Source of the DNA: DASRHD01 sp035499715
GTDB lineage: Bacteria > Verrucomicrobiota > Verrucomicrobiia > Opitutales > Opitutaceae
DNA length: 12,014 nt
Direction: 5' to 3'
Assembly: GCA_035499715.1 (NCBI GenBank)
Contig: DATJYF010000274.1
Coordinates: forward strand, 1-12,014
Of the stretch, positions 1 to 7,122 are shown one piece after another. The translations under genes were made by a program, and so were the position numbers. Numbering within the stretch: position 1 is the stretch's first letter; the number at the start of each line of letters is the position of its first letter. Under the pieces are notes generated by a model. That model worked only from the letters and a program-made list of their open reading frames with translations. It was not told where the DNA came from and did no database searches.

Positions 1-1735
1 CGCCCGCGGCGAGCAGCGCGACGCCCGCGACGCGATGGATGAGGCCGCGCCATTCGAAGGCGCGGCGGCTCAGGCTGCGGATGGCGACAACCCACCAGGC
101 CTCGGGATAATGGAGCATGAAGCCGGTCACGACCAGGAGCACAAAACTGAGCGCGAGCGTGCCGTGCTGCAGCCGTTCGTGCACGGTCATGCGCAGATAC
201 AGGCGGTGCGCCACGTGCTCCTCCTCGATCAGGCCTTTTTGGATCGCGAGCTTGCGCCGGATTTTTTTCAGGAAATCGAGCGCGTTGTGAACGGCCATGC
301 CGCCGACCACCACGACGATCAGCCAGATGTAGAGCGTGGCAACGAGGTAGAGCACCGGGCTGGCGCCGTCCGCGCCTTGGCGCGCATTCGGATTCGCATG
401 CACCGGGCCGACGGTGAAGCGCGTATTGGCGCCGGGATGGCATTGCCCGCAGGTGCGCACGAGGTTGGCCTTGTTCACCGTCGAGGTCGGATCGAGCGGG
501 GACTTGATCGCGTGGGCGGTGTGGCAGCTGGCGCAGTTGGCCGCCTCGACCGATCCGCCGCGCGCGGCGAGGCCGTGGTAGCTGTCGGAGAAAGTCTGGA
601 ACGCGCTGGTGCTGAGGCCGTATTTTTGTGTGAGCCTGACGGAGGCGTGGCAGGTGGCGCAGACCTGGCGGGCGACATTGGCGGGATACACCGGCGAGGC
701 CGGATCGGTGTGGGCGCGGATGTCGTGCTCGCTGTGGCAGTTGGTGCAGGAGGGCGAGTCCATGTTCCCCTTGCGCAAGGCCGCGGCATGGACGCTGGTG
801 GCGAAGTCGGCCGCGATCGTCGGGTGGCACCGGCCGCAGGTGTCGGCCTGGTGGAGCCTGTTGATCCGGCCGCCCGCCGCCAGGGCATCGTTCATCTCGT
901 GCGCGCCGTGGCAATCGACGCAGTTGGCCGCCGCGGCCTTGCCCTGCTTGAGGGCCGCACCGTGCACGCTTTGATCAAAGGCGGCCACGAAAGGAGCGCC
1001 GCGCACCGTCTGGCCGGCCACGGAGGGCTTGCCGACGTGGCACGATTCGCAGAGCGCGGTCTGCGCGAGCTTCAAGACAATGCCGTCGCGGCCGCCGGCC
1101 GGGTTGACGACGGCTTTGTCATGACAGGTGAGGCAGCTGGGCGCGTCGGGGGAAGAGGCGAGCGCGCGGCCGTGCGCCGAGGCGGCGAAATGGTCGCGCT
1201 CGGCTTGGTGGCAGGCGCCGCACGACTCGGTCTGGCGGGCGCGGCGGAAAGGAAAAGCCGGCGAATCGACCGCGGCGGTCGTGTGCGTGCCGTGGCAGGC
1301 CGCGCAGGCGGTGTCGGCGCCGCGCGGCACCGGGTCGAGGCCGAGCCGCGGATGAAAGCCATGGCGGGCGCCGCTGTCGGAGTGGCAGGACGCGCAGTCC
1401 ACCGGCGTGATGTGCGCCTTGTGCGGGATGCTGTCGGCGTCGAAGCCCTCGTGGCAGTCCACGCATTTGAAATCGCCGTGCACGGACTTGGCGAAGGCGG
1501 CGGCGTCGACGAAAATCGAAACCTCGCGATGGCCTTTTTCCATCGTCGCGGCCTTGTCGCTGTGACAGTCAATGCAGGCTTGGTTGGCGGTCGCGGCGTC
1601 GTCGGGTTTCGCGGCGGGCGATCCGGCGGCACGGCCAGACAGACCAGTGACGGCGATCAGCAGCAGGCCAAGCAGTCCGCGGGCACGGCGTCGGGCGGCT
1701 GGAAACGACCCCGGAGTGGCGGGAGCACGCGCCAT
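1..1735 (-). CDS. Periplasmic 13-haem cytochrome c with C-terminal b-type membrane domain (3' end outside window)
   Basis: Seen: starting from ATG at 1735, with an in-frame TAA three codons upstream, the minus frame stays open for 578 codons and runs off the window start. An N-terminal Arg-rich stretch and the LLGLLLIAV core look like a Sec signal peptide (about residues 1-37). Thirteen CxxCH haem c sites begin at C54, C91, C114, C144, C172, C201, C229, C272, C300, C330, C359, C401 and C429. Five S-x-H-G/A motifs (H86, H188, H258, H316, H387) lie before some of them and may supply distal ligands. A hydrophobic helix follows (about 460-480), then HERLQH at 519-524 before a second helix (about 526-545), and IHRVAG at 566-571 starting a third. 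Known: this His pattern resembles cytochrome b561/formate dehydrogenase gamma-type domains. Inference: a membrane-anchored quinol-to-periplasm electron conduit of unknown terminal acceptor. A TAAAAT hexamer ends 6 nt before the start; there is no Shine-Dalgarno. Complementary-strand reading frames here are shadows. Confidence 0.93.
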   Translation of the reverse strand, partial: MARAPATPGSFPAARRRARGLLGLLLIAVTGLSGRAAGSPAAKPDDAATANQACIDCHSDKAATMEKGHREVSIFVDAAAFAKSVHGDFKCVDCHEGFDADSIPHKAHITPVDCASCHSDSGARHGFHPRLGLDPVPRGADTACAACHGTHTTAAVDSPAFPFRRARQTESCGACHQAERDHFAASAHGRALASSPDAPSCLTCHDKAVVNPAGGRDGIVLKLAQTALCESCHVGKPSVAGQTVRGAPFVAAFDQSVHGAALKQGKAAAANCVDCHGAHEMNDALAAGGRINRLHQADTCGRCHPTIAADFATSVHAAALRKGNMDSPSCTNCHSEHDIRAHTDPASPVYPANVARQVCATCHASVRLTQKYGLSTSAFQTFSDSYHGLAARGGSVEAANCASCHTAHAIKSPLDPTSTVNKANLVRTCGQCHPGANTRFTVGPVHANPNARQGADGASPVLYLVATLYIWLIVVVVGGMAVHNALDFLKKIRRKLAIQKGLIEEEHVAHRLYLRMTVHERLQHGTLALSFVLLVVTGFMLHYPEAWWVVAIRSLSRRAFEWRGLIHRVAGVALLAAG

Positions 1736-1741
1736 GGGGGG

Positions 1742-1747
1742 ATTTTA
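1742..1747 (-). promoter_or_regulatory. -10-like hexamer just before the cytochrome start
   Basis: Read on the minus strand, TAAAAT (5 of 6 matches to TATAAT) is followed by six C residues and then the ATG at 1735. A sigma70-type start would fall at about the start codon, giving a leaderless mRNA. No convincing -35 box lies 16-18 bp upstream, so the assignment is tentative. Confidence 0.3.
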
Positions 1748-1803
1748 GACCAAATGCGGTCCGGCAGCCCCACATTTCTTGCCCAAAACCGCACCTTAAT
1801 TTC

Positions 1804-1833
1804 CCGCCGTGCCGGCGGAGAGGCTCGCGCCTC
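1804..1833 (-). other. Tandem GC hairpins after accA
   Basis: On the minus strand two small stems lie side by side in the 127-bp accA-cytochrome gap. The first is a 5-bp stem GAGGC/GCCTC with a GCGA loop (1820-1833). The second is a 6-bp stem CCGCCG/CGGCGG with a GCA loop (1804-1818). No U-run follows (the next bases are GGAAATTAAGG), so this is not a classical intrinsic terminator. It could attenuate readthrough from accA or stabilise its 3' end. Confidence 0.3.
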
Positions 1834-1862
1834 CATGAATTCCGCGTTCAAACCCGGCGTTT

Positions 1863-2843
1863 TCAGTTGTGCGCGGTGCCGGCCTCTTCGTAGACGCCGA
1901 GGTGGCGGTAGCGCTGGTAGCGGGTCTCGAGCAGCTTTTCCGGCGAAAGCGCGCGGAGTTCGGCGAGGTGTTTTTGCAGCGCCTGCTTCAGCGCGGCGGC
2001 GGCCTGCTCGGGGTTGTTGTGCGCGCCGCCAAAAGGCTCGGTGATGACTTCGTCCACGATGCCGAGCTTCTCCAGGGTGTCGGCGTTGAGCTTGAGGGCC
2101 TCGGCGGCCTTGGGCGCGGCGGTCGCATCCTTCCAGAGAATGGCGGCGCAGCCTTCGGGCGAGATGACGGAGTAGTAACTGTTTTCCAGGATGAGCACGC
2201 GGTCGGTCACACCGATGCCGAGGGCGCCGCCCGAGCCGCCTTCGCCGACAATGACGCAGACGGTGGGCGTGCGGAGCATGGCCATTTCGCGGAGGTTGAC
2301 GGCGATGGCCTCGGAAACGTGGCGTTCCTCCGAGCCGATGCCGGGGTAGGCGCCGGGCGTGTCGATGAAGCTGAGGACGGGCAGGCTGAATTTCTCGGCC
2401 AGGCGCATGAGGCGGAGGGCCTTGCGGTAGCCTTCGGGCTGGGGCATGCCGAAATTGCGCTCGATTTTTTCCTTGGTCTCGCGGCCTTTCTGCTGCGCGA
2501 CGATCATGACCGGCTGGCCGCCGAAGAACGCCGTGCCGCCGACGAGCGCACGATCGTCCTTGAACTGCCGGTCGCCGTGAAGCTCCTGGAAGTTTTCGCA
2601 GATCAGGCCGACGTAATCGAGTGCATAGGGGCGCCTCGGGTGCCGGGCGATCTGCACGCGCTGCCAGGGAGTGAGGCTGGTGTAGATGGCGCGCTGGGTC
2701 TCGGCGAGCTTGCGCTCGATGGCGGAAATCTCGGACGAGACGTCGAGGTTGTTTTCGAGCGTCTGCTGGTGGAGATGCTCGATTTGCTTCTCGAGTTCGC
2801 GCAGGGGTTTTTCGAACTCGAGCGTATAGGCGGGTTTGTCCAT
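1863..2843 (-). CDS. accA: Acetyl-CoA carboxylase carboxyltransferase subunit alpha
   Basis: AccA pairs with AccD to move the carboxyl group from biotin on AccB to acetyl-CoA, giving malonyl-CoA for fatty acid synthesis in the cytoplasm. The 326-residue product has the normal family length and shows the expected order of features. There is an N-terminal helical region with LEKQIEHLHQQ (residues 17-27), the RPYALDYVGL segment (71-80), IDTPGAYPG (160-168), the oxyanion-hole glycine stretch GEGGSGGALGIG (200-211) and ISPEGCAAILWKD (227-239). The start is ATG at 2843, where homology to the family begins. No Shine-Dalgarno is visible; a TATTCT hexamer lies 10 nt upstream. The TPR gene ends 59 bp upstream on the same strand, so co-transcription is possible. 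accD is not in the window. Confidence 0.97.
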   Translation of the reverse strand: MDKPAYTLEFEKPLRELEKQIEHLHQQTLENNLDVSSEISAIERKLAETQRAIYTSLTPWQRVQIARHPRRPYALDYVGLICENFQELHGDRQFKDDRALVGGTAFFGGQPVMIVAQQKGRETKEKIERNFGMPQPEGYRKALRLMRLAEKFSLPVLSFIDTPGAYPGIGSEERHVSEAIAVNLREMAMLRTPTVCVIVGEGGSGGALGIGVTDRVLILENSYYSVISPEGCAAILWKDATAAPKAAEALKLNADTLEKLGIVDEVITEPFGGAHNNPEQAAAALKQALQKHLAELRALSPEKLLETRYQRYRHLGVYEEAGTAHN

Positions 2844-2902
2844 GAAGCGGTCAAGAATACGGGTGCCGGTGGAGGCCTGTCAACGGAGCCCGCGGGCCGG
2901 TT

Positions 2903-3265
2903 TCAAGCCGGGCCGGCTGCCTGGTCGCCGGGATTCCGGAGCTGGTCCTTCCAACCGAGAATCTTGGCCCGGGCGCCGAATTTCTCCGCCGCGGCCTTGT
3001 CGCCGCGCTCCATCCAGATGCGCGAGAGCGTGGTGTTGATGAAAAGGTCGTCGGGCCGCAGCGCATGGGCGCGTCCGGCGGCGGCCAGGGCGGCGTCGAG
3101 GCGGCGCAGGGAAAAATTGATCTCCGCGCACGCGTGCCAGGCCTCGAAGGAATCGGGCGCGAGTGAGGTGGCACGGTCGAGCTTGGCCAGGGCGGCGTCG
3201 GCTTCGCCCAGCGTGTAGTCGAGTGTGGCTTCCTCGATCAGCGTCTGGAGAACGTCGGTGGACAT
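2903..3265 (-). CDS. Small TPR-repeat protein
   Basis: A 120-residue product with about three degenerate tetratricopeptide repeats (about residues 5-38, 39-72 and 73-106). Characteristic signatures are LGEADAALAKLDRATSLAPDS, then FSLRRLDAALAAAGRAHALRPDD, then RGDKAAAEKFGARAKILGW. There is no signal peptide or membrane segment, so it is probably a cytoplasmic adaptor. I chose ATG at 3265 because the TPR homology starts there. A longer version beginning at 3331 would add 22 residues translated from the terminator hairpin at 3291-3327, which is implausible. It precedes accA by 59 bp on the same strand. Whether it has any role with carboxylase is unknown, because TPR repeats only indicate protein binding. 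Confidence 0.85.
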   Translation of the reverse strand: MSTDVLQTLIEEATLDYTLGEADAALAKLDRATSLAPDSFEAWHACAEINFSLRRLDAALAAAGRAHALRPDDLFINTTLSRIWMERGDKAAAEKFGARAKILGWKDQLRNPGDQAAGPA

Positions 3266-3290
3266 GGAGACAGCGTAATGCGGCGCGGAC

Positions 3291-3327
3291 AAAAAGAAAG
3301 GACGGCCTGGGCCGGGCCGCCCTTTTT
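3291..3327 (-). terminator. Rho-independent terminator after the YceI gene
   Basis: On the minus strand GGGCGGCC (3315-3322) pairs with GGCCGTCC (3300-3307) across a 7-nt loop. It has one G-U wobble, and TTTCTTTTT follows. It lies 23 bp past the yceI-like stop. An A-run on the other side (TTTTT on the plus strand, 3323-3327) allows some bidirectional function. On the plus strand, however, the same stem would contain an A-C mismatch, so the minus direction is favoured. Confidence 0.8.
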
Positions 3328-3349
3328 GCAAGGAGGAAATGCGGCGGGA

Positions 3350-3994
3350 TTACTTTTGCGCGTCGGATTTGGCCGGGTCCGGCTTGGGCGCGTCCGCGGC
3401 CGCCGCCGGCGTTTCGGATTTCACCAAATCGGCCTCGACGTCGGCGGTGACGACCACGTCGTCGCCGATCGCTTTGCCGAGCATGGCTGGACCGTTCACG
3501 CCGAAGTCGGAACGCTTCAGGCCCACCGTGGCCCGCCAGCCGGAGACCATCGTTCCGGGGGCCATGCCCGGGCCGAATCCGAGCACCATGACATGGATCG
3601 TGGTCGGCTTGGTCACGCCCTTGATCGTGAGGTCGCCGGCGACGTCGTAAACGTCGTCGTCCGCCTCCGTCCACGACGTGCTTTTGAACGTGGCGGTGGG
3701 AAATTTTGCGACATCGAAGAAGGCGTCGCTGCGCAGATGGTTGTCGCGCTTTTCATTGTTCGTGGTGAGGCTGGTGACGTCGATGGTCACATCGACGCTG
3801 CTCTTGGTCATGTGCTCGCGGTCGACCACGATGGTGCCCTGGACCTTGGCGAACGATCCCGGCACCTGGCTGAAAACGTGGCGGACGGTGAAGGCGACCG
3901 AGGAATGGGCCGGGTCGAATTTGTAGGTTTCAACGGCGGCGGAGGCCGTGAGCGCGAGGGCGGTGGCGGTGAAGAGGACGAGGAGGCGTTTCAT
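3350..3994 (-). CDS. YceI-family periplasmic lipocalin-like protein
   Basis: The 214-residue product starts with a clear Sec signal peptide (MKRLLVLFTATALALTASA, cleavage about residue 19/20). The YceI beta-barrel follows. Family landmarks are YKFDPAHSSVAFTVRH (24-39), the N-x-x-R-D-N-H-L-R-S-D-x-F-F-D block (79-94), GDLTIKGVTKP (120-130) and VGLKRSDFGV (157-166). YceI proteins bind isoprenoid or amphiphilic lipids in the periplasm; the physiological ligand is usually unknown. The C-terminus (about 193-214) is an unusual Ala/Pro/Lys/Asp-rich tail, probably disordered. The gene stands alone: it has its own promoter-like element upstream (4001-4029) and a terminator downstream, with queA ending 84 bp before it on the same strand. 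No cytochrome b561 partner, often found beside yceI, is adjacent. Confidence 0.92.
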   Translation of the reverse strand: MKRLLVLFTATALALTASAAVETYKFDPAHSSVAFTVRHVFSQVPGSFAKVQGTIVVDREHMTKSSVDVTIDVTSLTTNNEKRDNHLRSDAFFDVAKFPTATFKSTSWTEADDDVYDVAGDLTIKGVTKPTTIHVMVLGFGPGMAPGTMVSGWRATVGLKRSDFGVNGPAMLGKAIGDDVVVTADVEADLVKSETPAAAADAPKPDPAKSDAQK

Positions 3995-4000
3995 GGTTGG

Positions 4001-4029
4001 GTTTTAGCTAAAAGGGGAAATGTTAGCAA
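4001..4029 (-). promoter_or_regulatory. Putative sigma70 promoter for the YceI gene, with palindrome
   Basis: Read on the minus strand, TTGCTA (4024-4029) and TAAAAC (4001-4006) are separated by 17 bp, a good -35/-10 layout. The -10 box ends 6 nt before the ATG at 3994, so transcription would start at or next to the start codon and the mRNA would be leaderless. The -10 box overlaps a perfect 12-bp palindrome, TTTTAGCTAAAA (4002-4013). TTAGCAAAA at 4023-4031 is an imperfect inverted copy of its half. A repressor binding there would block the promoter, but no regulator is known. Confidence 0.45.
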
Positions 4030-4078
4030 AAGCAGGTTTGGCCTTTAGGCAAGCGGGACAAGGCGGTGCTTTCGCGCC

Positions 4079-5164
<1,086 letters not shown>

Positions 5165-5286
5165 GCGGTGACGAAAAATCACACCAAAACGCCCGCGCCC
5201 GGCCGGCGCCAGCCGGAAAACGCCTTGCCCTCCGCCGCCCGTCCGGTGGAACATTGCTTCGCCCGGCTACGAACCCCTTCGTCAAC

Positions 5287-6162
5287 ATGTCTTCTCTTCC
5301 TGTCATTGGATTCATCGGCACTGGCGTGATGGGCCGCAGCATGGCCGGCCACCTGCTCCACGCCGGCCACCCGCTTCGCGTTTACAACCGCACCAGGGAA
5401 AAAGCCCAGCCGCTGCTCGACGCCGGCGCGCACTGGAGCGACTCCGCCGGCGACGCCGTCGCCGAGGCTGACGTCGTCATCACCATGCTCGGCTTCCCCG
5501 CTGACGTGGAGCAAACCTATCTCGCTCCCGGCGGCGTGGTCGAACGCGCCAGGGACGGCGCGCTCCTGATCGACATGACCACCTCGAGCCCCGCGCTCGC
5601 CCGCCGCATCGCCGACGCCGCGGCCAAACGCCGCCTCTCCGCCCTCGACGCGCCCGTTTCCGGCGGCGACGTCGGCGCCCGCGAAGCGCGCCTCGTCATC
5701 ATGGTCGGCGGCGACGACGTCGCTTTCACCCTCGCGCAGCCCGTGCTCGCCCTCATGGGCAAGAACATCGTCCGCCACGGCCCCGCCGGTTCCGGCCAGC
5801 ATTGCAAGATGGCCAACCAGATCGCGGTCGCCGCCGGGATGCTCGCCTGGGTCGAGGCCCTGGCCTACGCCAAGAAAGCCGGCCTCCAGCCCGCCCGCGT
5901 GCTCGAAAGCATCAGTGGCGGCGCCGCCGGCAGCTGGGCCATGACCAACCTCGCCCCGCGCGCCCTCTCTGGAAATTTCGCCCCCGGCTTCTACGTGAAA
6001 CATTTTCTCAAGGACATGCGCATCGCCCTCGATGCCGCCGCGGAAATGAAACTCGACCTGCCCGGACTCGCCTGCGCGAAAAAACTCTACGACCAGGTCG
6101 TCGCGCACGGCTGGGAGGATTGCGGCACACAGGCGCTTTACCGCCTCTATACCGAATCATGA
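5287..6162 (+). CDS. garR: Tartronate semialdehyde (2-hydroxy-3-oxopropionate) reductase
   Basis: This is a member of the 3-hydroxyisobutyrate dehydrogenase family. The 291-residue product has the N-terminal NAD(P)-binding motif GFIGTGVMG (8-16), the substrate-binding DAPVSGG (121-127) and the catalytic block GPAGSGQHCKMANQ with Lys174. The C-terminal helical domain contains FYVKHFLKDMRIAL (235-248). Family members act on several beta-hydroxyacids. I call GarR because the next two genes are the aldolase and dehydratase of the glucarate pathway, whose product tartronate semialdehyde needs this reduction to D-glycerate. ATG at 5287 matches the family start; a TTG at 5254 in the same frame would add 11 unconserved residues. 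The 122-bp gap to divergent queA must hold the operon promoter, but I see no clear -35/-10 pair. The stop overlaps the garL start (ATGA). Confidence 0.88.
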   Translation: MSSLPVIGFIGTGVMGRSMAGHLLHAGHPLRVYNRTREKAQPLLDAGAHWSDSAGDAVAEADVVITMLGFPADVEQTYLAPGGVVERARDGALLIDMTTSSPALARRIADAAAKRRLSALDAPVSGGDVGAREARLVIMVGGDDVAFTLAQPVLALMGKNIVRHGPAGSGQHCKMANQIAVAAGMLAWVEALAYAKKAGLQPARVLESISGGAAGSWAMTNLAPRALSGNFAPGFYVKHFLKDMRIALDAAAEMKLDLPGLACAKKLYDQVVAHGWEDCGTQALYRLYTES

Positions 6163-6938
6163 GCTCCGCCGCTGCGCCCGCCGCCGATTTCCGCCGCCGC
6201 GTGCTCGCCGGCGAATGGCTGGCGGGCTCGTTCATCAACCTCGGCTCGTCCCTCACCGCCGAGATCGCCGGCCGCTCCGGCTTCGACTGGCTCCTTCTCG
6301 ACCAGGAACACGGACCCGGCGGCGAGGAGACGCTCCTCCACCAGCTCCAGGCCGTGGCTGCCACGCCCGCCGCGCCGATCGTGCGCATCGCCGCCAACGA
6401 ACCGCCGCGCTTCAAGCGCGTCCTCGATCTCGGCGCCGCCGGCATCATGGTGCCCTACGTCAGCACCGAGGCCGAGGCGCGCGCCGCCGTCGCCGCGCTG
6501 CGCTATCCGCCGCGCGGCATCCGCGGCGTCTCCAAATTCAACCGCGCCGCCGGCTTCGGCCTCGCCTTCGACGATTACTATGCCCACGCCCACGAGCGCC
6601 TCGTCACCATGGCGCAAATCGAGACGCCCGAGGCCGTGGCCTCCGCCCCCGCCATCGCCGCGGTCGACGGCGTCGACGTCCTCTTCATCGGCCCGCTCGA
6701 CCTGACGACCAACCTCGGCGTGCCCGGCCATTTCGACGATCCGCGCTTCGCCGACGCCCGCCGCTCCGTCGCCGCCGCCGCCCGCAAGGCGGGCAAGGCC
6801 GCCGGCATCCTCCTCACCGTCGCTGCCCAGATTCCCGTTGTCCGCGCCGAAGGCTACACCGTGGTCGCGCTCGGCTCCGACGGCGGCTCGGTCACCGCCG
6901 GCCTCCTCGCCGCCGCTGTCGCCCTGCGGGGAAAGTAA
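6159..6938 (+). CDS. garL: HpcH/HpaI-family aldolase, probable 5-keto-4-deoxy-D-glucarate aldolase
   Basis: This class II (metal-dependent) pyruvate aldolase would split 5-keto-4-deoxy-D-glucarate into pyruvate and tartronate semialdehyde. The 259-residue product shows the family active site: LLLDQEHG with the catalytic base His51, IVRIA with Arg76 for pyruvate binding, AGIMVPYV (94-101), and the metal ligands Glu155 in MAQIETPEAV and Asp181 in LFIGPLDLT. The ATG overlaps the garR stop by 4 bp (ATGA), so translation is likely coupled. Sequence alone does not separate GarL from HpaI or other 2-keto-3-deoxyacid aldolases. Its place between garR and gudD makes the glucarate role much the best fit. 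Confidence 0.87.
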   Translation: MSSAAAPAADFRRRVLAGEWLAGSFINLGSSLTAEIAGRSGFDWLLLDQEHGPGGEETLLHQLQAVAATPAAPIVRIAANEPPRFKRVLDLGAAGIMVPYVSTEAEARAAVAALRYPPRGIRGVSKFNRAAGFGLAFDDYYAHAHERLVTMAQIETPEAVASAPAIAAVDGVDVLFIGPLDLTTNLGVPGHFDDPRFADARRSVAAAARKAGKAAGILLTVAAQIPVVRAEGYTVVALGSDGGSVTAGLLAAAVALRGK

Positions 6939-6980
6939 AGTGAAAAGGAAGAAGTAAGAAATCCGGCGGAAATTTGATCT

Positions 6981-7120
6981 CATGACTTCTGGCCTTTGTC
7001 TTCCTTCCTCTGATCTCCGACCTCTGACTTCCGATCTCTGACCTCTGACCTCTGTCCTCTGGCATCCGGCTCCTGACTTCTGATCTCTGCCCTCTGATTC
7101 CTGCCTGCTGTCCTCTGATC
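6981..7120 (+). repeat. 20-unit in-phase degenerate heptamer tandem array, consensus TCTGAYC
   Basis: Twenty consecutive 7-bp units run without a single insertion or deletion. Examples are TCTGATC, TCCGACC, TCTGACT, TCCGATC, TCTGACC, TCTGACC and TCTGTCC from 7009 to 7057. Position 4 is G in 19 of 20 units. Position 2 is C in 18. Positions 3 and 6 are always pyrimidines, and position 7 is in all but one. Position 5 is the variable one (A in 11). One weaker, out-of-phase unit (TTTGATC, 6973-6979) precedes the array. The array ends 2 nt before the gudD ATG. Seven is not a multiple of three, so it is not a coding repeat. Minus-strand frames crossing it (within 6147-8487) give spurious 7-residue peptide repeats such as RGQRSEV. 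Known parallel: heptameric short tandem repeats in heterocystous cyanobacteria. The function is unknown. Confidence 0.9.
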
Positions 7121-7122
7121 TT

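Noticed and set aside
35..2044. A 669-codon open frame on the plus strand
   Set aside because: It is antisense to the 13-haem cytochrome. Its protein is Gly/Ala/Arg-rich without family features, while the opposite strand gives 13 CxxCH motifs, a signal peptide and membrane helices. It is long only because GC-rich DNA has few stops.
1869..3218. A 449-codon plus-strand frame
   Set aside because: It is antisense to accA and the TPR gene, both clearly recognised, and has no recognisable domain of its own.
2903..3331. TPR protein with an N-terminal extension starting at 3331
   Set aside because: The additional 22 residues are read from the terminator hairpin and its flanks. The TPR homology fits the ATG at 3265.
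5165..5254. Longer QueA N-terminus starting near 5254
   Set aside because: The extra 30 residues have no family similarity, and family homology starts at the GTG at 5164. The extension would also use up the divergent promoter region with garR.
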